Assembly: GCA_038093515.1 (NCBI GenBank)
Contig: JBBPSI010000095.1
Coordinates: forward strand, 27,527-91,526
Length of the DNA: 64,000 bases
Direction: 5' to 3'
Source of the DNA: Butyriboletus loyo
Taxonomy: Eukaryota; Basidiomycota; Agaricomycetes; Boletales; Boletaceae
Each line of letters starts with the position of its first letter. The stretch's first letter is position 1. Below the pieces are notes generated by a model. The model was not told the DNA's origin. It made no database searches and worked only from the letters and a program-made list of their open reading frames with translations. The position numbers and the translations under genes were made by a program. Of the stretch, positions 34,850 through 46,210 are shown in pieces.

Positions 34850-35205
34850 GCGACAAGCGAGGGACCTTCGTGGATGGCTGCGGGTCAACGTCAACGAGTG
34901 AATATTGTTCTTTTGTTAGACAATCGGATGTGCGGTATCCAACATTACATCTTGGCGAGCGGTCACAGGAATTTCCAGAAAGCGAGAGGTTCGTTATTTC
35001 TCGGATTTGTATGCGGAGACTCATCACACGCTGCAGCTTAAATCTCCTGCCAAGGCCACTGTTCCCGACCAGCCGAACGAAGATCCTTCCCATAGCGGAG
35101 AACGTGCTGCGGATCCAAGGGCAACGGACCCAGTGCGTTTTGTTCTGGTGATGATAGAACTTGTCATGACACCTCACGTCCTGTTAGGCGCAAACACATA
35201 ATAAT
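34850..35205 (+). pseudogene. WD40-family tail fragment (F0): end of exon 6 and exon 7
   Basis: Only the last codons of exon 6 (EGPSWMAAGQRQR) and the complete exon 7 (ISRKREVRYFSDLYAETHHT; NEDPSHSGERAADPRATDP) remain, on the plus strand, followed by PVRFVLVMIELVMTPHVLLG as in copies A-D. Everything upstream is missing, so this is a truncated copy. Confidence 0.82.
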
Positions 35206-35899
35206 CCATCTGAACCCTCTGTCGTGGGGGTCCAGGTAATGGTGCGCGTGATCTCATTTGGTTTACATTGTCAGACTCACAGTGGATCAGCATCAGCAAG
35301 GATCAGGCCATGCTACACTTGCAATCAGGTTACCCGCATGGATGTTGTGTATCCGCCCAGGCACACAAGATGAGACGCAGTGATTCCATCCAACACGTGT
35401 AGGTTTTACTCTGGATCAGAAGTTCGGGAGCATCAACTGTGTATTTCTACGAGCTCGTATCACCTTGCAGCGTTGGTATAAATCCGATAAACGCCCCTCA
35501 TCATGATGATCGAGCTCGTCAAGATATTCACTCTATGGCATTGATAAAGTCTTACGCACACAGCGGAGGTTTGGATTGCAAGACGACGTCTGATCGATGA
35601 AAGCTGTTACATGCTTACAGAATGTCTTCCAAGGCGAAGGTATACGTCTGGTGAAAAGTCCCAACTTCTGGCGAGGACGCTAACGTTTCAGTGTTCGATT
35701 TTATCCTGACGACAGGGTATGGGTTTACATGACATTCAAGCATGAGTGGGGTGCCATCGTCATGCTGTATCGGGGCCAAAGTAGCACCATAGACGTCTCA
35801 GGAAAGGAGTACACAATATATTCGTTTGCAAGGCCGGCTCAAAGGATGCTTAGTCTCGACACCAGAAGACACGTCCACAGACAGAAGACGGCGTGTCGC
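35206..35899. repeat. convergent-spacer sequence in inverted orientation
   Basis: 35206-35470 corresponds to the reverse complement of left-arm spacers such as 3640-3840. The remainder is weakly related or unique. No gene recognised. Confidence 0.5.
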
Positions 35900-36420
35900 G
35901 TCACAACGGAAGGCTCATACCATGACGCAGCAGCGATGGCTGGCTTCGCTGCCAACCAGACTGCTTACAAGTGATCGTTTGCTAACAAGGGACAGAACGT
36001 AGTTGTCAATGCACTGCGCATCGCCCGTGAGGAGGTCGATACGACAACGTATAATATCTCGAAGGGTGCGAGTGGTCATGCTTCTGTGACCGCTAGTGGC
36101 GGTCGCGTCATCGAATCTTCCCTCTCATCCGCATCGGAACTCGTCCTCGCGAGAGATATCGGATCTGGATACCAAGCCTCCGAACGGGACCTCGAACGCA
36201 AACGGGATCCTGCAGTGGCGAAGGAACATCTGGAAGACATGTTAGGACCGAAAGAAGTGGGACGGGAGGGGGTGTTAGAAAAGAAACGTGCGGAGAGTGA
36301 ACAATCGTGTGTTTCGGGAAAATGGGGACGATGAGTATGAAGTGGACGAGTCGACGTTGCCTAGCAGTGGGGGTAATGTTTTTAGACGCACTAGAGAGTG
36401 TCCCCCCCGAACGAGCCATG
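35900..36420 (+). pseudogene. SCI1-like 3' fragment (copy e)
   Basis: Plus-strand relic: EGSYHDAAAMAGFAANQTAY followed by TGA, then REEVDTTTY, SERDLERKRDPAVAKEHLED and KEVGREGVLEKKRAESEQ with stops. It lies on the same strand as the neighbouring WD40 tail fragment, not convergent like the others, so a further rearrangement happened here. Confidence 0.78.
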
Positions 36421-36654
36421 TTTTGCGTATGGTATGTCGCGAGTCGGTCCAACACAAGTTATGCACTTGTCATGAACCAAGCTTGTCCTGCAGCCGAGGT
36501 ATGATGAACAATCGCAAACTACCCGTGATAAAAAAGTGAAGTGTCGCCGAAGTTGGTTGCTTGCCCAGTCGTCAATTGCAAAGGGGGGATCCGAGCAAGA
36601 ATGGGCGCCGGGGGCACGAGACAAAAAAAACCATATCAAGAATAAGAAACGACT

Positions 36655-36915
36655 TTATGCAACTTTGCGCCCCACGGGTAGACCAAAACACCTTGTTCCT
36701 TGGCATTTCTATGCTGGCGATTGTGTACCGTTGGTGAGGATATCGTCGACAATACTGGTACGTAGTAGCTCTGAGGAGTGGTTGAGCAATGCCGATAATT
36801 CAGTAACACCAAAAAATAGTACTCAACGCCAGTCACTGCGGACAGGTACACGCAGTTGCTTTCTATCCTGACGGAAAGCATCCTTTGGGTGGCAGCGATG
36901 ACGGACTTCAACAAT
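36655..36915 (+). pseudogene. WD40-family head fragment (F1)
   Basis: Relic of exon 1, intron 1 and the start of exon 2 (VHAVAFYPDGKHPLGGSDDG) preceded by the characteristic GTACGTAG..donor region. The start codon is altered (ATA for ATG) and the copy breaks off after about 40 codons. Confidence 0.7.
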
Positions 36916-37728
36916 GACAACTTGAAGACAGTCAAGAAGTCAGAAAGCAAACATGAATGGATTTAACCGGGAATGTCATGCACCTCGACCGCACGATGCA
37001 CGGTAGGAATTTCTGCACTGAGCACCTTGTACATTGTTACGTCGGCTGTCCGATACCTCAGGATAGAACCTGAAAATCTCTAGCGATTCCTTGGCTTTCA
37101 TGTGGGATGTCTGTGAGACAGCCTGCCCGTGGTGAACTTGGGAACTTGTCGTTGAGCGTCGGAGGGCATTTCTAGCGTCAACCAAGCAATGAGTGAGAAC
37201 CATTCGAGCTCTAGAAAGATACGTAGGAAGGACGAGAACGCCCAGGCTGCGTATACATGTGAATGTGACGTGGTTTGAGTGGGTGTGCATGCGTACATTC
37301 GCCTCTCCCATGTTACGGAGTTCACCTTGAGCGAGCCCTTTTCGAGAATGTACCGTGGTTTGTGCGCGGTACGTGTAACGTTGCGAATCGGTCCAATGTG
37401 GATTGTACACCAGTCGTGAACCTAGTCCTGGCCCTAACTGCGGTATAACCGCAACCGCAACCCGTGATGAACCCTGGCCGGGATATGACGAGCAATCGCA
37501 AATCCCAGAGTAGGACGACGCGTGGAAACGGAGGCGGGTTTCGCCAGTGTTGACTGTTTGCGTGGTCGTCGTCGCAACGAGGTCATATAGCTTGATCCGA
37601 GTAAGAATAAGCGCCAAAGACCTGCCCCTGAACAGACCACAGTGAGAATAAGGAAATATCAACTCTGCTCCCCACAAGTAAACCAAACACCTCATTTCGA
37701 CATCGACGACTGTGTACCATTGGAGAGG
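36916..37728. repeat. WD40 5'-flank spacer upstream of copy F
   Basis: Contains the common WD40 5'-flank block (about 37150-37300, inverted relative to the left arm) and the promoter of copy F. No intact gene seen; the long minus-strand frame is an antisense of spacer. Confidence 0.5.
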
Positions 37729-39673
37729 ATGTCGTCGACGAATACTGGTGCGTAGCAGCTCCGACGAGTGTTTTCGTGCATGATACTGACAATTCAGTAA
37801 GACCCAACAATAGTGCTTGACACTAGTCACTCCGGCTTTGTACAGGCAGTCATTTTCCACCCTGATGGAAAGCATATTTTAGGTGGGGGTGACAATGGAA
37901 TTCGAAGATGGCGACTTGCGGATGGACAAGAGGTTGGAACACAAACGAACGTGAAGTTACTCGCCGTTTCGGCGTCAAGTGATCACAAATGGATAGTGTG
38001 TGGAACCTGGGCTCAGGGCGCAAGCGTGTGGGATGCGAAGGTGCTTGAAAAGACGAACGACGTCGAAGGAACAAACACGGTGTACGCTGTCGACGTCTCC
38101 CCGGATTCGACCACGTTTGCTACTGGGACTAAAGATACCAAGGAAGTGAGCATTTGGAGCATCACAAGTGGGAAGAGACTTGTTGGCCCGCTCCGACATG
38201 ACAAAACTGTCAATGGAATCAAGTTCTCCCCAAATGGTGACCACATCGCCACTGCCTGCTTCAGTGGCTCCATCCGCATTTTCGACAGTCGCAATGGTGA
38301 CAAGCTGACCACGATCAACACCACCATACCCGGATACTTGACGGTCACCCCACTTGCATGGTCAACCGATGGTCCACAAATTGTTGCGACATCCCTCGAC
38401 AACAAGATCAGGTCTTTTGATACTTCCACTGGGTCCCAGCTTGCTGAATCACCAATTCTCCATGATGGCATTGACCACATCTGCTCTATTGCTCTGGCTG
38501 CCAATGGGAAATTCATTGCCACCCTTATATCGGGTTCAATCTCGTTCCTAGACGCATCGACGCTGACTCGCATTGGCCCTATCATTGAGGGTCGCAAATG
38601 GTCACGGCCAATTGCTGTTTCTTTCGACAGCAGCTACCTCGCAACCGGACGAAAGGACGGGAAAATTGATATTCATGATCTCAGCAACATTCTCCCTGAC
38701 ATTTATGGTCCTTTCCATGTACGTACTGGTGCCTTTGTAGTCCCAGCGTGTCGGATAAGCTTCGTTCCACCAGGTATCTACTCGTGAGGAAGGACAAAAT
38801 GTGCGGCCTTCAACCTCAGAAGCTCATGATGACAAACCAGCCGACTCTGATCCGGTAGGAATTTTCATTCCGTCACTGAAAGAGTTACGCTGACTCCGTA
38901 GCATACGTATAACAGGAAGGCCCTGGCAAATCCAGCCCACCCAAGTCCGAGGGACATGGTCAAGATGGGGATGATGTCCTCGAGGTATCCTGTCGCTTGT
39001 TTCCCCTTCTGACCGAGTTCTCACGATAACATAGCATGAGGTCCCAACGAGCACATTGGCAGCTGCCGAATTCAACTTTGATGAGGTTAGTCGCCGCCTA
39101 ATTTTATTTCTTGGTTCCGTGTTAATGTTACTGGAGCCACCGTCCCCGACCTCCGCTGCTGATCCCCGGGAGGATCAGCTACCGCCACTAGACTCCCCTG
39201 CAGTGGAACGTCCTGGAGAAAACCTTGATACTGTCCAGTCATCACAGGGTCTTTCAATATTTAAAAAGCTGCTAGTGCGAAAGAGTAAGATGGACGGCAC
39301 ATTATACAAGCCCAGTCAACCTTCCGGAAAGTCACGCCAGCCTGCCGGTCATCGAGCTCCTTCCCACTCCCCAACGAGAGTGTATGCCATAAACGAGGGC
39401 TCTTCGAGGATGGCTGCAGCTGAACGTCAAGCAGTGAGTACTCTTCCTTGATACACCATGGGATGCGGTGTGCCTCATATTTCATTTTAGCGAACATCCA
39501 CAGGATTCACCAGAAGACGACAGGTTCGCTATTCCCCGGATTTGTATGCAGGGACTTATCACACATCGCAGCGTAAATCGCGTGCCAAGGCCACGGTTCC
39601 CAACCATCCCGAAGAAGATGCTTCTCGTAGTGGACAAGGTGCTGCAGATCCAAGAGCAGCGGAGCCAGTATGA
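37729..39673 (+). CDS. WD40-repeat protein with lineage-specific tail, copy F
   Basis: Exons 37729-37747, 37802-38718, 38774-38854, 38916-38984, 39035-39085, 39137-39433 and 39491-39673, 539 codons and 538 residues, fully open. Propeller: DPTIVLDTSHSGFVQAVIFH, GGGDNGIRRWRLADGQEVG, WAQGASVWDAKVLEKTNDVE, TKEVSIWSITSGKRLVGPLR. Tail: SQGLSIFKKLLVRKSKMDG and FTRRRQVRYSPDLYAGTYHT. Only intact copy on the right arm and in plus orientation. The frame ends PV* (GTATGA) where copies A-D read on for about 25 residues. The same point may be a splice donor of a 54 nt phase-0 intron ending CTATTAG. Confidence 0.83.
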
Positions 39674-40604
39674 CTATTTGTGGTGATGTGGACTTGGTCA
39701 CGATCGCTCACGTCCTATTAGGCGCAACAAGCGACCAATCCATCTCAACCCTCAGCCGGTCGGATCCATATAACGGTGCGCGTTACGTTTGTCTCGTCTA
39801 TATTGCTGGACTTACGGTCGATCAGCATCAAGAAGAAACAGGCAATGCCACCCTTGCAATCACGTTTCCCGCGTGGCTGTTGTGTATTCGCCCAGGTACA
39901 CATGGTGGGACGCATTGATTCAGGTGATATCTGTAGATACTACGATAGATCGCGAATATGTCTGCACCGACTATAAGTCGTTTGAGTTCGTTGCCTCGCG
40001 TCATCAGTATGAAAGTCTTGAGAAGCTCGACCATGATTAAGGTAAGGTCGCTGGACATTCACTCGAAGTCACCGGTCACCGATGAAGGTATAGATATATA
40101 CGGCGCCTCGATCCTGCCTTGAATGGCAGTAGAATACATTAGATAACATTGTGCGCTTGATCACACAGACGCGCATATCGCCTTCGTTGGATCTGCTTCC
40201 AACACTTAAGTACAACGTTTGACGGCAATCCCTAACGATTAGGTGGCTTTTATGTGTATGTCTGTGAGGTGGGTTGGCCGCGGTGAACCAGGGACGTTAT
40301 CGTTGACCGTCCGAGGGCATTTCTAGCGTCAACAAGAAAAGTGAGTGAGCAAAACCAGTCGAACTCCGGACAGACACGTAGGAAGGACGAGAACGCCCAG
40401 CTGTGTGAATGCGACGTCAGCGTGAGTGCACCGACGTACATTTCTGTGGAGTTTGAGTGCGCCGAGAGCTTCCGAGAACGAATCTTTTTTTTTGTGCGCG
40501 GCAATGTGTGACAAGTTGGTCTGATGCGAATTGTGCACTCGTCGTGAACTATGTATACACATGACGCCTGAAGCAGCGACGCATGAAAACATCACCACTT
40601 CGCC
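39674..40604. repeat. spacer after copy F with 5'-flank block
   Basis: 39674-39980 has an open plus-strand frame that could be an extra WD40 exon (LRSISIKKKQAMPPLQSRFP, counterpart of WISISKDQ elsewhere). 40090-40560 is the inverted spacer and 5'-flank block. No other gene seen. Confidence 0.5.
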
Positions 40605-41697
40605 TCACAACTCGATCGTCTCCTTGGCCTTGAATTTCCTATTCGACCGATCCGCAGAACGGAAACAAAATTGGTTTCCGTACAGATCGAACTCGATGCA
40701 CGGTTTATCGAGCACCGTCCATAGCGTTTCCGAATCCTGTTCTTGTTGTTGCTGGAGCGTCTGTGTGGGATTCATTTCGGTAGCCGAAGGAGAAAGGGTG
40801 GAGTAGAGCGGTACGGCGAGTGCAAAGACGGAGTTTTGTTTCGGAACAACTGTGGGGACCAAGATGTGAGGGGGATCGAGGATGGGTCATAACAGAACGT
40901 ACGTTTTAACTGGTTCTTTCGCGTGATGAGCTTGAACGCGTTCTCCGTCTCGTGGAGGACGATCCCAGAAAGACCAACGAGACATGGGTTTCGGCTTTGG
41001 CGGACTAGTATCAAGGAGCAATGGTAGAGGTTAGTATCGAGTGTAATGAGTCAAGTGCGCTTGTCGCTCACCTGTGAGCAGCGACCCGTTAAGGTCGGCC
41101 TTCACCAGCTTGGCGTGCATAGAAGACGCACTGGGCATCTTGCCTTCATGCGAGGATGAAGAAGCATCAGGGACACTCAGCCCTAACAGCTCAGACATAT
41201 ACCCCATCCAAAGCCGATGCAGGGGTACGAACAAGTCAAACCTATCCAAAGCATGACATGTCGCTCACATCACGGAACACGGCAAGTAAGGTACCCACAG
41301 CACATACCTAGTCGCATGTTTCTCCAACTTCCAAAGCCCTTTCGACTCTGCTGCGTTTCGGGCCAACGGTTTGAGCTTCTTCCGTTGTTTTTCGGTCTGT
41401 TTTTGAGCTTGCTTCGCGACTCTTTCTTTCTTGGCTCTACTCTCCCGTGCAGGGTTTTCGAGGAGTACGTGGCGGTCCTTGATGCGGCTCTCGTATGTTC
41501 CAGCGGGGTCAGATGATAACGTCAATGCCTGCCGGACATACGTCGGCGTAAAGGGGGTGTCCGTGGTCAGCTTGAGACGCTGATTCTATCAAACATTTGT
41601 TGAGTCTCGTCTCTTTGCCATGTCAATCGGGATTCATACGGACCTTGCCATCAGTGATTGACTTGTAAGGATCTAGTATAACGTCTTTCTGGTTCAT
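40605..41697 (-). CDS. POP4: RNase P/MRP subunit Pop4 (Rpp29 family), five exons
   Basis: Protein of nuclear RNase P and RNase MRP, which process tRNA and rRNA precursors. Exons on the minus strand: 41697-41644, 41585-41308, 41241-41072, 41004-40903 and 40849-40605, 849 nt, 282 residues. The N-terminal half is basic (ESRAKKERVAKQAQKQTEKQ). The C-terminal Rpp29 fold follows: PLHRLWMGYMSELLG, HAKLVKADLNGSLL, NPCLVGLSGIVLHETENAFK, VPKQNSVFALAV and EFDLYGNQFCFRSADRSNRK. All introns are GT-AG. The gene sits inside the rearranged right arm between WD40 copies and appears intact. Its first exon sequence is echoed in a hairpin 140 nt upstream. Confidence 0.9.
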
Positions 41698-41834
41698 AGC
41701 CATCAAGGGAGCATTGCTCGTACAATGAATTGTTCAAGGTGACCGTCAGTCTCTCCAGCGTGAAGTCACGTGCCTGGACGTTGATGGGAAGTCCAAGTTA
41801 TCAGCATACCGTCACCGGGGCCCATTATGACATT

Positions 41835-41895
41835 ATCTATAACGTCTTCCTGGTTCGTAGTCACTACTAGTACGAACCAAAAAGACGTTATAGAT
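41835..41895. repeat. near-perfect hairpin with POP4 exon 1 similarity
   Basis: Two 25 nt arms (41835-41859 and 41871-41895) are inverted copies with two mismatches around an 11 nt loop. The right arm read forward, acgaaccaaaaagacgttat, matches POP4 exon 1 read forward on the minus strand, atgaaccagaaagacgttat, at 17 of 20 positions. This could be a small palindromic insertion, a MITE remnant, or inverted duplications of the POP4 start. Confidence 0.75.
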
Positions 41896-42110
41896 CAATC
41901 TGCTAACGGACCCGACTCTAATCATGTGGGGGTTGTCATTCCGTCACCGCAAGAGTTACACTGACCCCATTGCGTACGTATGACAGGAAGGTCCTGGGAA
42001 ATCCGACTAACTCAAGTCCGAAGGACACAGTTAAGATGGGGATGTCATCTCCTTGAGGTATTCTTTCGTTCGTTTCTCCCTCGGAGAAAGTTCTCATGAT
42101 AAGATAGTTC
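41896..42110 (+). pseudogene. WD40-family mid-tail fragment (J)
   Basis: Follows the 3' end of exon 3, intron 3, exon 4 (RKVLGNPTNSSPKDTVKMGM-like in a shifted frame) and the intron after it of copies F and G. No head and no later tail exons. It ends near 42110 in unrelated sequence. Confidence 0.65.
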
Positions 42111-43371
42111 CCGGTCTCCTCCGGCCACCCCCATGAGGATGAGATACTGACGGTTGGTTTATCGCATGCCCTGTCGCAGCCTTCAGAACCCAACCTGTGC
42201 CCTGCTACCGAGAAAGAGTATCAAAGGCGCCCATTCACATAAGTCTTATCAAGTTTTTGGAAAGTCGCGCTATCCTGTGGATCGCCGACCAGCTTACCAC
42301 TCACCACCGAGAGCGGACACCACAGGCGAGTGACCTTCGTGCGATGAGTGCTCAGATTTGCTAGATTGGTGGAAACGAGATTAGAAGCGCGCAACCCTAC
42401 ATTTTTATTTTGCTTCTGTGGGCTCGCAATATCGTACATACATGACATCTCACGAAGGGACATTGCAATACTGCGCCCAATTCTACGCAGACCGAATTCG
42501 AAAGTGCGAGAAAAAGATCAGGGGAATATTTGTATCTGGTCAACTCATCAGTATCGATGTAACGAGGGATTGAAGTATACTGACAGAGTGCACAAAGGTC
42601 CGGCAACTTGGGTGAGCCTTGGATGTTGGTCGAAGTACTGAGACAGTTCGTGATGGGGTTGTCGATTCTGCTTGTCCATCGGAATATCGAAATACGGCGG
42701 CCCCGAATGGTAGTGGAAGACATTAGACAACGTTGTGCTCTCGATCACACCAATGCGCCTTCGTTGGATCTGCGTCCAACACTTAAGTACAATATTTGAC
42801 GGCAATCCCTAACGATTAGGTGAGGCGGGTGGGCCGTGGTGAACCAGAGACATTATCGTTGACCGTCCAAGGGCATTTCTAGCGTCAACGAGGGGGTTGA
42901 GTGAGCAAAACCCATCGATCTCCAGACAGGCACGTAGGAAGGGGCGAGAATGTCCAGCCAGCATATACACGTGAATGCAATATGGTGTGAGTGAGTATTT
43001 TGGACGTACATTCTTGTGAATTCGAGTGCGCCATTTTCCAGAATGAGCCATATATCGTGAGTTGGTCTGACACGAATTGTACACTCGTCGTGAACCGAAT
43101 CCTGTAGCTGGGACATGGCGAGCAATCGCAGACTGCCCTTGACAAAGCAGGAAAGGTTCGGCGATGTTGGTTACTTACCTAGTCGTCACAATGGGGTCAA
43201 CGTAACTGGAATCCGAGCAAGTACAAGCGCCAAAGGCACGAGGCACCTGTGTAAACAGACCATATTAAAAACGAGGAGACGTGTTAAACAGCAACTTTGC
43301 GTCCTACGAGCAAACTGAAACACATTGTTCCTTGACATTTCGACGCCGACAATCGTGTACCTTTGGTGAAG
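42111..43371. repeat. spacer and 5' flank upstream of copy G
   Basis: Contains an inverted NVVLKCW-type module (42397-42805 on the minus strand, frame with FDIPMDKQNRQPHHELSQYF) and the WD40 5'-flank block (42850-43010). No intact gene seen. Confidence 0.5.
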
Positions 43372-45397
43372 ATGTCGTCGACGAATACCGGTGTGTAGCA
43401 GCTCCAACGAGTGCTTGGGTATATACTGACAATTCAGTAAGACCCAACAATAGTCCTTGACACTGGTCACTCTGACTATGTATGGGCAGCCACTTTCCAC
43501 GCTGACGGAAAGCATGTTTTAGGCGGGGGTGATCATGGGGTTCAAACATGGCGACTTGCAAATGGTCAAGAGGTCAGAACGCAAATGAACGTGGAATTAC
43601 GCGCAGTTTCGGCGTCGAGCGATCACAAATGGATAGTGTGTGGAACCCGAGCTCAGGGCGCAAGTGTATGGGATGCGAAGGTGCTTGAAAAGACCAACGA
43701 GGTTGAGGGAACAAACATGGTGACTGTTGTCGACGTCTCCCCGGATTCGACCACGTTTGCTACTGGGACTGCAGAAAGCCGTGAAGCGAGCATTTGGAGC
43801 ATCACGAGCGGGAAGAGACTTGTTGGCCCGCTCCGACATGATAACTGGGTCACTGGAATCAAATTCTCCCCAGGGGGTGACCACATTGCCACTTGCTGCT
43901 ACAGTGGCTCCAGCATCCGCATTTTTGACAGTGGTAATGGTGATGAGCTGATCACCATCAATACCACCACACCTGGACGATTCTCAGTCACCCCACTTGC
44001 ATGGTTGAGTGATGGTCGACAAATATTTTCCACATCACGCGACAACAAGATCAAGTCTTTTGACGCCTCCACTGGATCCCAGCTTGCTGAATCACCAATT
44101 CTCCTTGATGGCAACAACGACATCTCGTCTATCGCTCTAGCTGCGAATGGGAAATTCATTGCCACCCTTATATCGGGTTCAATCTCGTTCCTAGACGCAT
44201 CAACCCTGACTCGCATTGGCCCTGTCATTGAGGGCCTTGAATTATCATGGTCGATTTCTATTTCTCCGGACAGCAGCTATCTCGCAACCGGACGAAAGGA
44301 TGGGAAAATCAACATTCATGATCTCGGCAAGATTCTCCCTGACATATATGGTCCTTTCCATGTACGTATTGGCACTTTCATAGTCCCAACATGTCAGGTA
44401 AGCCTCATTGCATCTCCCATACTGACAAATGATGTAGGTATCTGCTAGTGAGGAAGAACAAGATGAGCAGGATGGCGACAAACCAGCTGATTCCAATTTG
44501 GTAGGAGTTTTCATTCCGTCACTGAAAGAGTTCCGCTGACTCCATTGCATACGTGTGACAGGAAAGTCCTGGCAAATCCGGCCCACCCAAATCCGAGGGA
44601 CATGGTCAAGATGGGGATGATCTCCTCGAGGTATCCTTTCGTTCGTTTTCCCCTCGGAACAAATTCTCACGATAACATAGCACGAGGTACCACCGACCAT
44701 GCCAGCTGCCGAATTCGACTTTGACGAGGTTGGTGACCACCTAATTTTATTTCTTGCTTCTGTGTTGACACTACTGGAGCCACCGTCCCCGACCTCCGCT
44801 GCTGATCCCCGGGAGGATCGGCTACCGCCACTAGACTCCCCTGCAGAGGAATGTTCGAGGGAAAACATTCATTCGCAGGGTCGTTCAATATTCAAGAAGT
44901 TGCTACGGCGAAAGAGTAAGAAGGACGGCACTGAACACAAGCCCGGTCGACGTTCAGGAAAGTTTGACCAGCCCGCTGGTCATCGATCTCCATCCCACTC
45001 CCCAGCGAGAGTGGATGCCACAAACGAGGGCCCTTCGAGGATGGCTGCAGCTGAACGTCAAGCAGTGAGTGCTCTTCCTTGATACACCATGGGATACGGT
45101 GTGTCTAATATTTCATTTTAGCGAACATCCACAGGATTCACCAGAAGACGACAGGTTCGCTATTCCCCGGATTTGTGTGCAGGGACTTACACACATCGCA
45201 GCATAAATCGCGTGCCAAGGCCACGGTTCCCAACCAGCCGAACGAAGATGCTTCCGGTGGCAGAGAGCGTGCCGCGGATGCAAGTGCTGCGGACCCAGTA
45301 TGACTATTTCTGTGGGCTTGGTTACGGTCGCTCACGTCCTATTAGACACAACAAGCGGACGGATCGCCTGAACCCTCGGCCGCGGGGGTCCATCTAA
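43372..45397 (+). CDS. WD40-repeat protein copy G with frameshifted last exon
   Basis: Exons 43372-43390, 43442-44361, 44438-44500, 44562-44630, 44681-44728, 44780-45064 and 45122-45397. The head is intact (VLDTGHSDYVWAATFHADGK, RAQGASVWDAKVLEKTNEVE, ESREASIWSITSGKR) and so are exons 3-6 (SQGRSIFKKLLRRKSKKDG). In exon 7 a one-base loss near 45184 (acttacacac where F has acttatcacac) shifts the frame after DLCAGTY, so the usual SQRKSRAKATV is replaced by an unrelated Arg/Pro-rich end stopping at 45397. The protein could still fold as a propeller with a partial tail. Exon 3 is also shorter than in other copies (63 rather than 81 nt). Confidence 0.75.
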
Positions 45398-45879
45398 AGG
45401 TGTGTGTTACTTTCCTTTCACCTACATTGTTATACATGCTTACGGTGGATCAGCATCAGCAAGGATCAAGCTACTCTACCCTTTCGATCACGTTCCCCGC
45501 GTGGTTGTTGTGTAATCGCTCGGGTACACACGACGAAACGCGTTGATCGTGGTGGTTCAATGCAATTCATGTAGATATCATGCTGAATCCCAAAGAAGAG
45601 TGATAGCGTGTCTGTTTTCCAACACTGGCGTAAAGGATGCTCTGTCTCGCAACCACAGGACGCATGCATAAATAAAATAGAAGACGATGCGCCAAGTATA
45701 CATGATGATAACATGAGTGTGTACTCACTATAACATGTACACTGAATGTAAGCTATCAGAACCGTTGTATAGCGCGTTTCTTCTCGAATCATTTATGAGC
45801 AGGATCCCGTCGTGCCATGCTATCGTAGATGTCAGCAACATGCTTGATGAGAAATAAAACACATAACTGGTCCCTGAAA
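45398..45879. repeat. convergent spacer after copy G
   Basis: Inverted counterpart of left-arm convergent spacers, diverged. No gene recognised. Confidence 0.45.
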
Positions 45880-46210
45880 CTATCCCCACTGTCAAGCAAC
45901 GTTGACTCGTCCGCTTCATACCCATGGTCCCCCTTTAAACGCACAATCGTTCTCTCTCCGCGCACATTTCTTCTCCTACCTCACTTCATTTAGTTCCACT
46001 ATGTCCTCCAGATGTTCCTTTGCCTCTGCACGATCCCGTTTTCGTTTGAGGTCGGGTTCAGAGCTTGGTATTCCGATGCGACTCCAGTTGCGAGGAAAAG
46101 GTCCGAGGCGGATGGGAAGGCGGGTCCCATGACACGACCGCCACAGTTAACGGTCGCGTGAGCATGACCATCGGGGCAGTACGTCGCCGAACCGCCAGCC
46201 ATCGCCGCTG
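45880..46210 (-). pseudogene. SCI1-like fragment (copy f), inverted
   Basis: Read on the minus strand it shows GHAHATVNCGGRVMGPAFPS, ASDLFLATGVASEYQAL and a damaged remainder of exon 4. Frameshifted. Convergent with WD40 copy G, which mirrors the left-arm arrangement. Confidence 0.75.

Noticed and set aside
36976..37875. 299-codon minus-strand frame
   Set aside because: It is antisense to spacer and to the first exons of WD40 copy F; its counterparts in other units are interrupted and show no domain.
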